From NCBI GenBank assembly GCA_018061385.1, contig JAGOUF010000149.1, positions 1-6,333 of the forward strand: DNA of 6,333 nt, written 5' to 3'. Both the position numbers and the translations under genes were made by a program. Below are positions 1 through 6,095 of the stretch, piece by piece (position 1 is the first letter of the stretch; each line of letters opens with the position of its first letter). Origin of the DNA: Chitinophagaceae bacterium. GTDB lineage: Bacteria; Bacteroidota; Bacteroidia; Chitinophagales; Chitinophagaceae. The notes under the pieces are model-generated. The model was given only the letters and a program-made list of their open reading frames with translations, had not been told where the DNA came from and searched no databases.

Positions 1-1
1 A

Positions 2-73
2 TCGCCAAGAACTAGCAGTGTTAATGCCATTCTTAACTATGCAAAATCTACAGATGTTGTAACATCTGTCTAA
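2..73 (+). CDS. 3' end of an unrecognised gene cut by the window edge
   Basis: One frame is open from base 2 to a TAA at 71-73 and gives 23 residues, ending in NAILNYAKSTDVVTSV. The other two + frames close at the TAG at 13-15 and the TAA at 60-62. The peptide has normal protein composition and ends 69 bp before nth in the same orientation, which fits the tail of an upstream gene. The fragment is too short to assign to a family and could be chance open sequence. Its last codons overlap a 20-bp palindrome at 50-69. Confidence 0.45.
   Translation, partial: SPRTSSVNAILNYAKSTDVVTSV
50..69. repeat. 20-bp near-perfect palindrome at the end of the upstream reading frame
   Basis: ACAGATGTT (50-58) and AACATCTGT (61-69) are exact reverse complements around a central GT. 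As RNA this would be an 8-bp stem with a four-base loop. It overlaps the last codons of the presumed upstream gene. No T-tract follows on either strand, so it is not a clear intrinsic terminator. It could be an operator or a weak 3'-end hairpin. Confidence 0.5.
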
Positions 74-107
74 CAAAAATTGGTTGCAAACCGCAAAAAT
101 TAATTTG

Positions 108-168
108 AACCGGTATCTTTATTTCTGAGTTATACAAAAACTATGACAAAGAAAGAAAGATACCGGTT
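108..168. repeat. 13-bp inverted repeat bracketing the nth start codon
   Basis: AACCGGTATCTTT (108-120) and AAAGATACCGGTT (156-168) are exact reverse complements separated by 35 bases. The nth ATG (143-145) lies in the intervening loop, and the right arm covers codons 5-9. G-U pairs at 107/169 and 106/170 could extend the stem in RNA. The arms contain CCGG, rare in this AT-rich sequence, so chance is unlikely. It may be a leader structure affecting nth translation or a split protein-binding site. Which one depends on the transcription start, which cannot be read here. Confidence 0.6.
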
Positions 169-790
169 TGTTATTGAATACTTTGAAGAGCATGTTCCTG
201 TTGCAGAAACTGAATTACTGTACAATAATCCTTTTCAATTATTGGTGGCAGTAATTTTATCTGCACAGTGTACCGATAAACGTGTAAACCTTACTACGCC
301 TGCAATTTTTAAGCAATATCCATCGCCAAATGAAATGGCAAAAGCCACTTTCGACGAATTGTTTCCCTTAATTAAAAGTATTTCTTACCCCAACAATAAA
401 GCCAAACATTTAATTGGCATGGCCAATATGTTGTTGGAAAAATTTAATGGAGAAATACCCATGACTGTAGATGAACTAGTACAGTTACCAGGCGTTGGAC
501 GAAAAACCGCCAACGTAATTACCAGCGTTGTAGATGAACAACCCAATATGGCTGTAGATACACATGTAAATAGAGTAAGCAAACGCTTGGGTTTAGTGCC
601 TTTAACAGCTACAACACCTTTGGCTGTTGAAAAAGAATTGATTAAAAATATCCCAAAAGAGTTGGTGCATAAAGCACATCATTGGTTGATACTACATGGA
701 CGTTATACTTGTACTGCACGTAGTCCAAAATGTACTATTTGTGGCTTAAGAAGAGAGTGTAAATATTATGCAAAAGAAGTAATAAAATAA
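143..790 (+). CDS. nth: Endonuclease III, DNA glycosylase/AP lyase
   Basis: Bifunctional base-excision repair enzyme: it removes oxidised pyrimidines from DNA and cleaves the abasic strand by beta-elimination. The 215-residue product is the usual length for bacterial Nth. The helix-hairpin-helix reads LPGVGRKTA (115-123), with the Schiff-base lysine at K121. The catalytic aspartate is D139 in VDTHVNRVSKRLGL. The [4Fe-4S] loop is intact as C190-x6-C197-x2-C200-x5-C206. The N-terminal core includes NPFQLLVAVILSAQCTD (29-45), typical of the family. The ATG at 143 gives the expected N-terminus, and no Shine-Dalgarno precedes it, as is normal in Bacteroidota. All key residues are present, so it should be active. 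It appears to be transcribed alone or with the gene to its left and ends at the hairpin just after the stop. An inverted repeat brackets its start codon. Confidence 0.97.
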   Translation: MTKKERYRFVIEYFEEHVPVAETELLYNNPFQLLVAVILSAQCTDKRVNLTTPAIFKQYPSPNEMAKATFDELFPLIKSISYPNNKAKHLIGMANMLLEKFNGEIPMTVDELVQLPGVGRKTANVITSVVDEQPNMAVDTHVNRVSKRLGLVPLTATTPLAVEKELIKNIPKELVHKAHHWLILHGRYTCTARSPKCTICGLRRECKYYAKEVIK

Positions 791-795
791 ACATA

Positions 796-834
796 AAAAA
801 AGGATAGAAAATATAATTTATTCTATCCTTTTTT
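796..834. terminator. Bidirectional intrinsic terminator between nth and the beta-barrel gene
   Basis: AAAAAAGGATAGAA (796-809) pairs exactly with TTCTATCCTTTTTT (821-834) around an 11-base A/T loop. The arms end in an A-run and a T-run, so each strand gives a hairpin followed by a U-tract. It sits between convergent genes, 5 bp after the nth stop and 18 bp beyond the stop of the minus-strand gene, so it can end both transcripts. Confidence 0.85.
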
Positions 835-852
835 AATAAGGAAGTAAAGGGT

Positions 853-1530
853 TTATAATTTAAAAGCCATTGTTATACTAAAAACACGATGTTTGTTTTT
901 ATCATCTGCACTGCTATTACTACCACTCTGTAATTTTGATAATCCAAACCCATAATTAATGCCTAATTGAAAATCTTTGGTTTCTATCCCAGCAAGTGCA
1001 TTAAATCCAAAATCAAATCTTCTCATAATTCCATAGCCAGAACCTTCTTCATTGTTAAGGGTTGATGGATCGTCGCTAGACCATTTAATATTTTCGTTGC
1101 TAGTAAAAGCAATGCCAGCAAACTTTCCCTCTGTTTTGTTTTTTCCAGCAATACCCATTGCTATATAAGGACCAGCACCAAAAAATAGTTTTGCATTTTT
1201 TGTAGGTGTTTTAAATACAAGATTTACAGGAACTTCAAGGTACATTGGATTACTCGTTGCTTTAAAATAATTGTTGCTATTGGCATTGCCAGATTGAGTT
1301 TTAGCACCTTTAGAATTAAACAATATACCCGATTGTAAATATAATGGACCACCTAATTTAGCATCGCCAATAAACCCAATTTGAAAACCAGTTAATACTT
1401 TACTATCATCAATATCCCCATCATTAGTGGTAGTTATATTGGCAAAATTAATTCCTACTTTAAAGTATTGAGCTTTTACATTTGTTGTTACTACAAAGAG
1501 TAATGCTAGAAGAAATATTTTATTTTTCAT
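853..1530 (-). CDS. Small outer-membrane beta-barrel protein (PorT/OMP_b-brl_2 type)
   Basis: Product of 225 residues with a clear Sec signal peptide: MKNK, a hydrophobic stretch at 5-16, and a likely cleavage after VKA20 before Q21. The mature part has alternating beta-strand patterning with glycines and aromatics. A YLEVPVNLVFK segment (97-107) resembles the conserved strand of the PF13568 family. A glycine-rich FGAGPYIAMGIAG stretch (117-129) follows, then LAGIETKDFQLGINYGFGLSKL (179-200). It ends in VFSITMAFKL, a typical barrel-closing strand. About 8 strands are plausible, too few for a general porin. The family is abundant in Bacteroidota and mostly without known substrate; PorT itself belongs to type IX secretion, but nothing here ties this paralogue to it. 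It is likely monocistronic, convergent with nth, and 241 bp from its upstream neighbour. Confidence 0.85.
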   Translation of the reverse strand: MKNKIFLLALLFVVTTNVKAQYFKVGINFANITTTNDGDIDDSKVLTGFQIGFIGDAKLGGPLYLQSGILFNSKGAKTQSGNANSNNYFKATSNPMYLEVPVNLVFKTPTKNAKLFFGAGPYIAMGIAGKNKTEGKFAGIAFTSNENIKWSSDDPSTLNNEEGSGYGIMRRFDFGFNALAGIETKDFQLGINYGFGLSKLQSGSNSSADDKNKHRVFSITMAFKL

Positions 1531-1771
1531 ATTATAAGTTTTAGGTAGGTTTTACAAAAGCCTTGCCATTTTTTTAAAACTTAAAATAGTTAGATGAAAG
1601 AATTATAATTTAAAACAAACTAATTACTTACTAAACAAGCAGTTATAAAAGGGTATTAAAAAGAAATTTATTTTTTAAAACAAATTACAATAGGTAGAAC
1701 AAGAGTAGCTAAGTAGATAAAAATTATATACCTGTGTTGAGAGATTAGAATAGTATTTAAGGGCGTAAATA
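1531..1771. other. AT-rich intergenic gap, presumed upstream region of the beta-barrel gene
   Basis: This 241-bp stretch lies downstream of the MmcQ/YjbR gene and upstream of the beta-barrel gene, both on the minus strand. I see no exact TAnnTTTG box on the minus strand, only a weak variant (TTAGTTTG at 1616-1623). There is no hairpin with a T-tract after the MmcQ/YjbR stop and no open frame with coding character. It presumably contains the beta-barrel promoter, which cannot be placed. Confidence 0.5.
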
Positions 1772-2098
1772 TTATTTTTTTCCACTCACTAAATTATAAG
1801 AGTGATCAATCATTTCTTTTAATTGTTGGTTAGCTAATTGGCCATTTACAATAATGGTATTCCAATGTTTTTTGTTCATGTGATAACCGGGTAAAATAGC
1901 ATCGGGAAATTCTTCTCTTAACTCAATAGCCTTATCTGGGTTGAATTTTACATTAAATTGTAGAGGTAAATTATCTAATGCTGCTAATAGAAAAATTTTA
2001 TTATTCACTTTAAAAACAAGTGTATCTTCTCCAAAAGGAAAAGACTCTTCTACATTGGGTTTGCTAATAACATAATTTCTTAATTGTTCAATATCCAT
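1772..2098 (-). CDS. MmcQ/YjbR family protein
   Basis: A 108-residue protein covering essentially the whole MmcQ/YjbR domain (PF04237), a small alpha/beta fold like CyaY, often annotated as DNA-binding though its role is poorly established. Family hallmarks are visible in order: an N-terminal helix (MDIEQLRNYVISKP), VEESFPFGEDTLVFKV (16-31), the KIFLLAAL strand (34-41), FNVKFNPDKAIELREEF (48-64), GYHMNKKHWNTI (71-82) and a C-terminal helix LKEMIDHSYNLV (93-104). There is no signal peptide or membrane segment, so it is cytoplasmic. The ATG at 2098 matches the usual family start. It lies only 10 nt from the terminator hairpin that follows korA. It therefore either needs its own promoter, with the hairpin in or beside its leader, or is expressed by read-through from korA. 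Confidence 0.9.
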   Translation of the reverse strand: MDIEQLRNYVISKPNVEESFPFGEDTLVFKVNNKIFLLAALDNLPLQFNVKFNPDKAIELREEFPDAILPGYHMNKKHWNTIIVNGQLANQQLKEMIDHSYNLVSGKK

Positions 2099-2108
2099 TA
2101 TTAAAAAT

Positions 2109-2142
2109 AAAAAATCTCTGTCTTATGAGGCAGAGATTTTTT
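2109..2142 (-). terminator. Intrinsic terminator after korA, abutting the MmcQ/YjbR start
   Basis: AAAAAATCTCTG (2109-2120) pairs exactly with CAGAGATTTTTT (2131-2142). Three further inner pairs (2121-2123 with 2128-2130, one of them G-U) leave a four-base loop, giving about 15 bp. Read on the minus strand it is followed by a T-rich run (TTATTTTTAA), as expected after the korA stop 28 bp upstream. The U-tract runs almost into the ATG at 2098. Confidence 0.85.
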
Positions 2143-2169
2143 AGAAACAAAATTTATTGATGTATTTGT

Positions 2170-4017
2170 TTACAACATTTTTGTAATTTCATCAACCAAT
2201 TCACTTTTATAAATTGGAATACCCATTACTTTATTGTAACCTTTTGCATCTACCATATATACATCACGAATAATTTTAATTAATTGCCCACTATTAATTT
2301 CAGGAATTAATACTTTGTCAAAGTTCTTAATTATATCTCCTAAATTTTTAGGAAAAGGGCGTATATAACGAATGTGAGCATGACTTATTGCATGCCCTTG
2401 AGCTTGTAGTTCTAACACTGCACTTTTAATTGCACCATAAGTGCTGCCCCAACCCAATACCAATACTTTTCCTTTTTCTGGGCCACTATCTAATTGTTGA
2501 TCTGGAATATATTGTGCAATTTTATCTACTTTCTCCTGACGGATGTTCACCATCAACTGATGATTTTCTGGCTCATAATTTACATTACCTGTAATGTTTT
2601 GTTTTTCTAAACCACCAATTCTATGTTCTAAACCTGGTGTGCCAGGAACAGCCCAAGGTCGTGCTAATTTTTCATCACGTAAATAAGGTAAGTATTTTTC
2701 TTCTCCTTCACTCAATTCTGTTTTAAATTTAACTTCAATTGCTAGCAAATCATCTGCTTTTGGAAAAAGCCATGGTTCTGCACCATTGGCTATATAACCA
2801 TCGCTCAACAATATTACAGGTGTCATGTGTTGCAAAGCAATTCTACAAGCTTCAAAAGCTGCTTCAAAACAATCGCTTGGTGTACAAGCCGAAACAATAG
2901 GCATTGGACATTCGCCATTACGTCCATAGTAAGCTTGCATTAAATCGCTTTGCTCAGTTTTAGTAGGTAAACCTGTACTTGGACCACCACGTTGAATGTT
3001 TATGATTACTAAAGGAATTTCTAACATTACCGCCAAACCCATAGCTTCAGCTTTTAACGCCATACCAGGACCAGATGTAGTTGTAATACCTAATTGACCA
3101 CCATAGCTAGCACCAATGGTACTTGTTATAGCTGCAATTTCATCTTCTGCTTGAAAAGTTCTAATACCAAAATTTTTGTACTTACTTAATTCGTGTAAAA
3201 TATCGCTAGCTGGAGTAATTGGGTACGATCCTAAAAATATAGGTAATCCACTTTTTTCAGCAGCAGCAATTAAACCATACGTCAATGCTTGATTACCCAT
3301 AATACTTCTATAAGTACCAGCGGGCATTTTAGCTTTTTCTACTTTATAACGAGTGGTAAAAGTTTCAGTTGTATCGCCATAATTATAGCCTGCTTGTAAT
3401 ACCTTAATATTACTTTGTAAAATGGTTTCTTTTTTACCAAACTTTTCTTTTAAAAATTCAATAGTATTATCTAAAGTTCTATTGTACATCCAATAGATAT
3501 AACCCAATACAAACATATTTTTTGCACGGTCTCTTTCTTTAGTACCTAAATCGGTAAAGTCTTTTAACGACTCTCTAGTAAGTTTGGTAACATCAATTTT
3601 AGTTACTTCATAACTATCTAAGCTGCCATCTTCCAATGGATTTATTCCATCGGCATAATTGGCCAAACGTAAATTTTTCGTATCAAAGCCATCAATATTG
3701 GCTATGATTTTTCCACCGGGTTTTAGGCTTTTTAAATTTACTTTTAATGCAGCAGCATTCATTGCAACCAAAACATCTGCAATATCTCCTGGTGTATATA
3801 CTTTGTTAGATGAAAAATGTAATTGAAAACCACTTACACCTGGTAAAGTGCCAATTGGGGCACGAATTTCGGCAGGGAAATCTGGAAACGTGGCAAGATC
3901 TATTCCTAAAAGAGCAGTGTTGTTGGTAAACTGTTGCCCTGTTAATTGCATTCCATCTCCGCTATCACCTGCAAATTTGATTACTACATCTTGTAATAGT
4001 TCTTCTTTTGTATTCAT
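2170..4017 (-). CDS. korA: 2-oxoacid:ferredoxin oxidoreductase, fused gamma-alpha subunit
   Basis: Subunit of a ferredoxin-dependent 2-oxoacid oxidoreductase, probably for 2-oxoglutarate: 2-oxoacid + CoA + oxidised ferredoxin to acyl-CoA + CO2 + reduced ferredoxin. The 615 residues match the fused KorA form. The N-terminal gamma domain (about 10-200) opens with VVIKFAGDSGDGMQLTGQQF (11-30). The alpha (pyrimidine-binding) domain has GSYPITPASDILHEL (263-277), FQAEDEIAA (288-296), TTSGPGMALKAEAMGLA (313-329) and QRGGPSTGLPTKTEQSDL (342-359). The C-terminal domain has VLGWGSTYGAI (520-530), IRPFP (552-556) and EINSGQL (573-579). No cysteine cluster is present, as expected, because the iron-sulfur cluster and much of the TPP site belong to KorB. 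No korB lies on either side here. 2-Oxoglutarate is inferred from overall resemblance; pyruvate or branched-chain 2-oxoacids remain possible. The ATG at 4017 places the gamma motif at the usual distance from the start. Confidence 0.93.
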   Translation of the reverse strand: MNTKEELLQDVVIKFAGDSGDGMQLTGQQFTNNTALLGIDLATFPDFPAEIRAPIGTLPGVSGFQLHFSSNKVYTPGDIADVLVAMNAAALKVNLKSLKPGGKIIANIDGFDTKNLRLANYADGINPLEDGSLDSYEVTKIDVTKLTRESLKDFTDLGTKERDRAKNMFVLGYIYWMYNRTLDNTIEFLKEKFGKKETILQSNIKVLQAGYNYGDTTETFTTRYKVEKAKMPAGTYRSIMGNQALTYGLIAAAEKSGLPIFLGSYPITPASDILHELSKYKNFGIRTFQAEDEIAAITSTIGASYGGQLGITTTSGPGMALKAEAMGLAVMLEIPLVIINIQRGGPSTGLPTKTEQSDLMQAYYGRNGECPMPIVSACTPSDCFEAAFEACRIALQHMTPVILLSDGYIANGAEPWLFPKADDLLAIEVKFKTELSEGEEKYLPYLRDEKLARPWAVPGTPGLEHRIGGLEKQNITGNVNYEPENHQLMVNIRQEKVDKIAQYIPDQQLDSGPEKGKVLVLGWGSTYGAIKSAVLELQAQGHAISHAHIRYIRPFPKNLGDIIKNFDKVLIPEINSGQLIKIIRDVYMVDAKGYNKVMGIPIYKSELVDEITKML

Positions 4018-4073
4018 CGTTAGTAGTTATAATGCGAATGTACTAATTGCTAACATTATTACATCCTTGAATT

Positions 4074-4089
4074 TTGGCAACGATGCCAA
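4074..4089. promoter_or_regulatory. 16-bp palindrome, candidate operator between korA and the deacetylase gene
   Basis: TTGGCAACGATGCCAA consists of perfect 6-bp arms (TTGGCA/TGCCAA) around a four-base centre. It is among the few G+C-containing stretches in an AT-rich divergent intergenic region. It lies 57 bp upstream of the korA ATG and 98 bp upstream of the deacetylase ATG. Size and symmetry suit a dimeric regulator. Its position nearer korA suggests control of that gene. The binding protein is unknown. Confidence 0.45.
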
Positions 4090-4161
4090 TTTGTAAGAAT
4101 TAAATATCCTTAAACTTTTGTAAATGATTGTCTATAAATTATTCAGTATAATATAGAAGGC

Positions 4162-4169
4162 TAACTTTG
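4162..4169 (+). promoter_or_regulatory. Candidate -7 box for the deacetylase gene
   Basis: TAACTTTG is an exact match to the Bacteroidota -7 consensus TAnnTTTG. It ends 18 bp before the ATG at 4188, implying a very short leader. No TTG or TTTG lies at the usual distance of about 20 bp upstream, so the -33 element is weak or absent. Confidence 0.4.
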
Positions 4170-4187
4170 ATTGATTAAATAAATAAA

Positions 4188-5051
4188 ATGACCCTGACTA
4201 AGCAACTAAATATTGTATTGTTTTCAATTACATATTTATTTTCTGTTTCGTGTAACAATAGCAATGTGGCAGCAAATAAAACTACTGATACCACAATTGC
4301 ATCTAAGGAAAATACTCCACCACCACCACCAATTGACCCTGACAAAGTTAAGTTTGAAAGAAAGCCAATGGTGTATGATAGTACAAAAACTTATGTTTAT
4401 TTAACCTTTGATGATGGACCACATGGAGGAACAAAAGAGTGCTTAGAGTTGTGTAAGAAATTGGGAATTAAAGCCACTTTTTTTATGGTAGGAAGACATG
4501 CCAATGATAAATGGGGCAAGCAATTGGTGCATGAAATTAAACAATCTTATCCTCAAATTTTATTGGCCAATCATAGCTATACACATGCCAACGAAAAGTA
4601 TAAATATTTTTATCAGCATCCAGATATGGCTACACAAGATTTTTATAAAGCTCAAGATAGTTTACATGTACCTTATAAAATTGTTAGGTTACCAGGTAAC
4701 AGTGCTTGGGTAGGAAGAGGAACAATGAAAGCACATCCACTGGTAAAGCCTGTTTGTGAAAAATTAGATAGTGCAGGTTACAATGTAATTGGCTGGGATG
4801 TAGAATGGAATTTTACAAGAGGTCAATCTTTTCCAGTACAAACGCCAGCAAAAGTTGCGTCTGAAGTATTTTATGCTGCTCAAAATCATAGCCATACAGC
4901 TAAACATGTAATGATTTTAACGCATGATAGAATGTTTAGAACACCAGCATATGCTGATTCGTTGGCAAAGTTTATTGGCATAATTAAACAAAACCCAAAC
5001 TACGTTTTTGAAACAGTAGATAATTATCCTAATTTAAAATTCGGGTTATAG
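4188..5051 (+). CDS. Polysaccharide deacetylase family lipoprotein (NodB/CE4-like)
   Basis: A 287-residue predicted lipoprotein. A hydrophobic signal (7-20) ends in a lipobox, FSVSC, with the acylated cysteine at C22. A low-complexity linker follows, including five prolines (44-48), then the catalytic domain from about residue 68. Metal-dependent deacetylases of carbohydrate esterase family 4 remove N- or O-acetyl groups from glycans such as peptidoglycan or chitin. The motifs are present: TFDDGP (73-78), with D75 the expected base and D76 a metal ligand; HSYTH (129-133), with both metal-binding histidines; RLPGN (167-171), a variant of motif 3; GWDVEW (202-207); and LTHD (244-247), with the catalytic histidine. 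It should be an active hydrolase at the periplasmic side or outer membrane, but the substrate cannot be told. It is 49 bp from the DUF72 gene with no terminator between, so the two may be co-transcribed. Confidence 0.9.
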   Translation: MTLTKQLNIVLFSITYLFSVSCNNSNVAANKTTDTTIASKENTPPPPPIDPDKVKFERKPMVYDSTKTYVYLTFDDGPHGGTKECLELCKKLGIKATFFMVGRHANDKWGKQLVHEIKQSYPQILLANHSYTHANEKYKYFYQHPDMATQDFYKAQDSLHVPYKIVRLPGNSAWVGRGTMKAHPLVKPVCEKLDSAGYNVIGWDVEWNFTRGQSFPVQTPAKVASEVFYAAQNHSHTAKHVMILTHDRMFRTPAYADSLAKFIGIIKQNPNYVFETVDNYPNLKFGL

Positions 5052-5100
5052 TTTTTATTTTTCTATTATTTGAGTGATACGTTTTTAATAAAATACTTGT

Positions 5101-6018
5101 ATGAATTTTGGACGTGTATCAGAAGATGAATTGAATGCCATAGATTTTTTCTTACCTAAAGAACCTGCATTTAATAAAGCCATTTTAAGTGGCAAGGAAA
5201 ACAAACAAGCAAAAGTGTTTGTAGGCTGTGCCAAATGGGGAAGAACGGAATGGGTCGGTAAAATTTATCCTCCCAAAACAAAAGAGAAAGACTTTTTACA
5301 ACACTATGTACAGCACTACAATTGCATTGAACTAAATGCTACACACTATAAAATTTATGGAGCAAAAGGCATTGAAAAGTGGGCAGAAAAAGCAGCTGGA
5401 AAAGATTTTATATTCTGCCCAAAAATGTACAAAGGCGTTACGCATTTTGGTGGGCTTAGCAACAAGAAATTTTTAAGTGATGAATTTTTAAGAGGTGTTG
5501 TTGCTTTTAAAGAACAATTGGGACCAATTTTTATTCAAGTGAGTGATTCTTTTACACCAAAAAGAAAAGATGAATTATTTACTTACTTAAAATCCTTACC
5601 AACAGATTTGCAATTCTTCTTAGAAGTTCGTCATCAAGATTGGTTCGGTAACGAAACAATACGAGAAGAGTTGTTTTCTTTTTTAAAAGACAACAATATA
5701 GGCATTGTAATTACAGATACTGCAGGTAAACGTGGGTGTGCACATATGTATTTAACGATTCCTAAAACATTTATTCGTTATGTAGGTAACAGTTTACATG
5801 CAACTGATTTTACAAGAATTGATGAATGGGTTAAACGAATAAAATATTGGCTTGATAAAGGCATGAATGAGCTTTATTTTTTCATGCACATGCACGATGA
5901 AGCCACATCTCCAGAGCTTACTGTTTACTTAGTTGATAAGATGAACAAAGAATGTAAACTAGCTTTAATTAAACCAAAATTTGTTGAGGCATTGCCAAAT
6001 CAATCTGTATTGTTTTAA
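5101..6018 (+). CDS. DUF72 domain protein (YecE-like)
   Basis: A 305-residue cytoplasmic protein of the DUF72/YecE family (PF01904), predicted to fold as a TIM barrel; its biochemical function is not established. Family features in order are VFVGCAKWGRTEWVGKIYPP (39-58), the HYNCIELNATHYKIYG segment (72-87), FIFCPKMYKGVTH (103-115), a GPIFIQVSDSF strand (141-151), LQFFLEVRHQDWF (170-182), IGIVITDTAGKRG (200-212), FIRYVGN (224-230) and ELYFFMHMHDEATSPEL (257-273). The conserved glutamate and arginine of FLEVRHQDW and the terminal HDE motif are retained. The N-terminal 38 residues (MNFGRVSEDELNAIDFFLP...) precede the barrel and include no signal peptide. No Shine-Dalgarno is present. It may be transcribed with the preceding deacetylase gene and ends before a strong hairpin. 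A functional link between the two is not evident. Confidence 0.93.
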   Translation: MNFGRVSEDELNAIDFFLPKEPAFNKAILSGKENKQAKVFVGCAKWGRTEWVGKIYPPKTKEKDFLQHYVQHYNCIELNATHYKIYGAKGIEKWAEKAAGKDFIFCPKMYKGVTHFGGLSNKKFLSDEFLRGVVAFKEQLGPIFIQVSDSFTPKRKDELFTYLKSLPTDLQFFLEVRHQDWFGNETIREELFSFLKDNNIGIVITDTAGKRGCAHMYLTIPKTFIRYVGNSLHATDFTRIDEWVKRIKYWLDKGMNELYFFMHMHDEATSPELTVYLVDKMNKECKLALIKPKFVEALPNQSVLF

Positions 6019-6031
6019 AAATGGCTTAAAA

Positions 6032-6080
6032 TATCAACCCCGAAAATCCAAAATCAAATTTTGGATTTTCGGGGTTGATA
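6032..6080. terminator. Perfect 23-bp inverted repeat after the DUF72 gene
   Basis: Arms 6032-6054 and 6058-6080 are exact reverse complements with a three-base loop (CAA). The stem contains the G+C core CAACCCCG/CGGGGTTG and A/T blocks. It starts 13 bp after the DUF72 stop, so it probably ends that transcript. It lacks a clean T-tract on the + strand (GTATATATTTG follows), and the minus side is only partly T-rich, so it is longer than needed and not canonical. The right arm also contains the -33 element of the next promoter. A small mobile or REP-like repeat is an alternative. Confidence 0.7.
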
Positions 6081-6091
6081 GTATATATTTG
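6060..6091 (+). promoter_or_regulatory. Bacteroidota-type promoter for the AAA ATPase gene
   Basis: TTTG at 6060-6063 and TATATTTG at 6084-6091 are separated by exactly 20 bp. Both match the Bacteroidota -33 (TTTG) and -7 (TAnnTTTG) elements, which makes this the best promoter match in the window. The -33 box lies inside the right arm of the preceding hairpin. Transcription would start within a few bases of the GTG at 6096, implying a nearly leaderless mRNA. Confidence 0.6.
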
Positions 6092-6095
6092 TTTT

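Noticed and set aside
114..121. TATCTTTA as a -7 box for nth
   Set aside because: It misses the terminal G of the consensus and has no -33 element at the right distance. The alternative TTAATTTG at 100-107 is also imperfect, so neither was called.
385..582. Open frame of 65 codons on the minus strand inside nth
   Set aside because: It lies wholly within nth, whose family identity is certain, and its product has no recognisable features.
3848..4096. Open frame of 82 codons on the + strand across the 5' end of korA
   Set aside because: It is antisense to the conserved gamma domain of korA. The translation is cysteine- and serine-rich, as often arises opposite real genes, and resembles no protein family.
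4316..4330. CCA trinucleotide repeat in the deacetylase gene, considered as a phase-variable tract
   Set aside because: Changes in a three-base repeat keep the reading frame and only lengthen or shorten a proline linker, so on/off switching is not expected.
4213..4713. Two + frames (4213-4404 and 4498-4713) overlapping the deacetylase gene
   Set aside because: They are out-of-frame shadows of a gene with all its catalytic motifs in the other frame.
5078..5085. TACGTTTT as a -7 box for the DUF72 gene
   Set aside because: The final base departs from TAnnTTTG and there is no TTG about 20 bp upstream, so the evidence is too weak to call a promoter.
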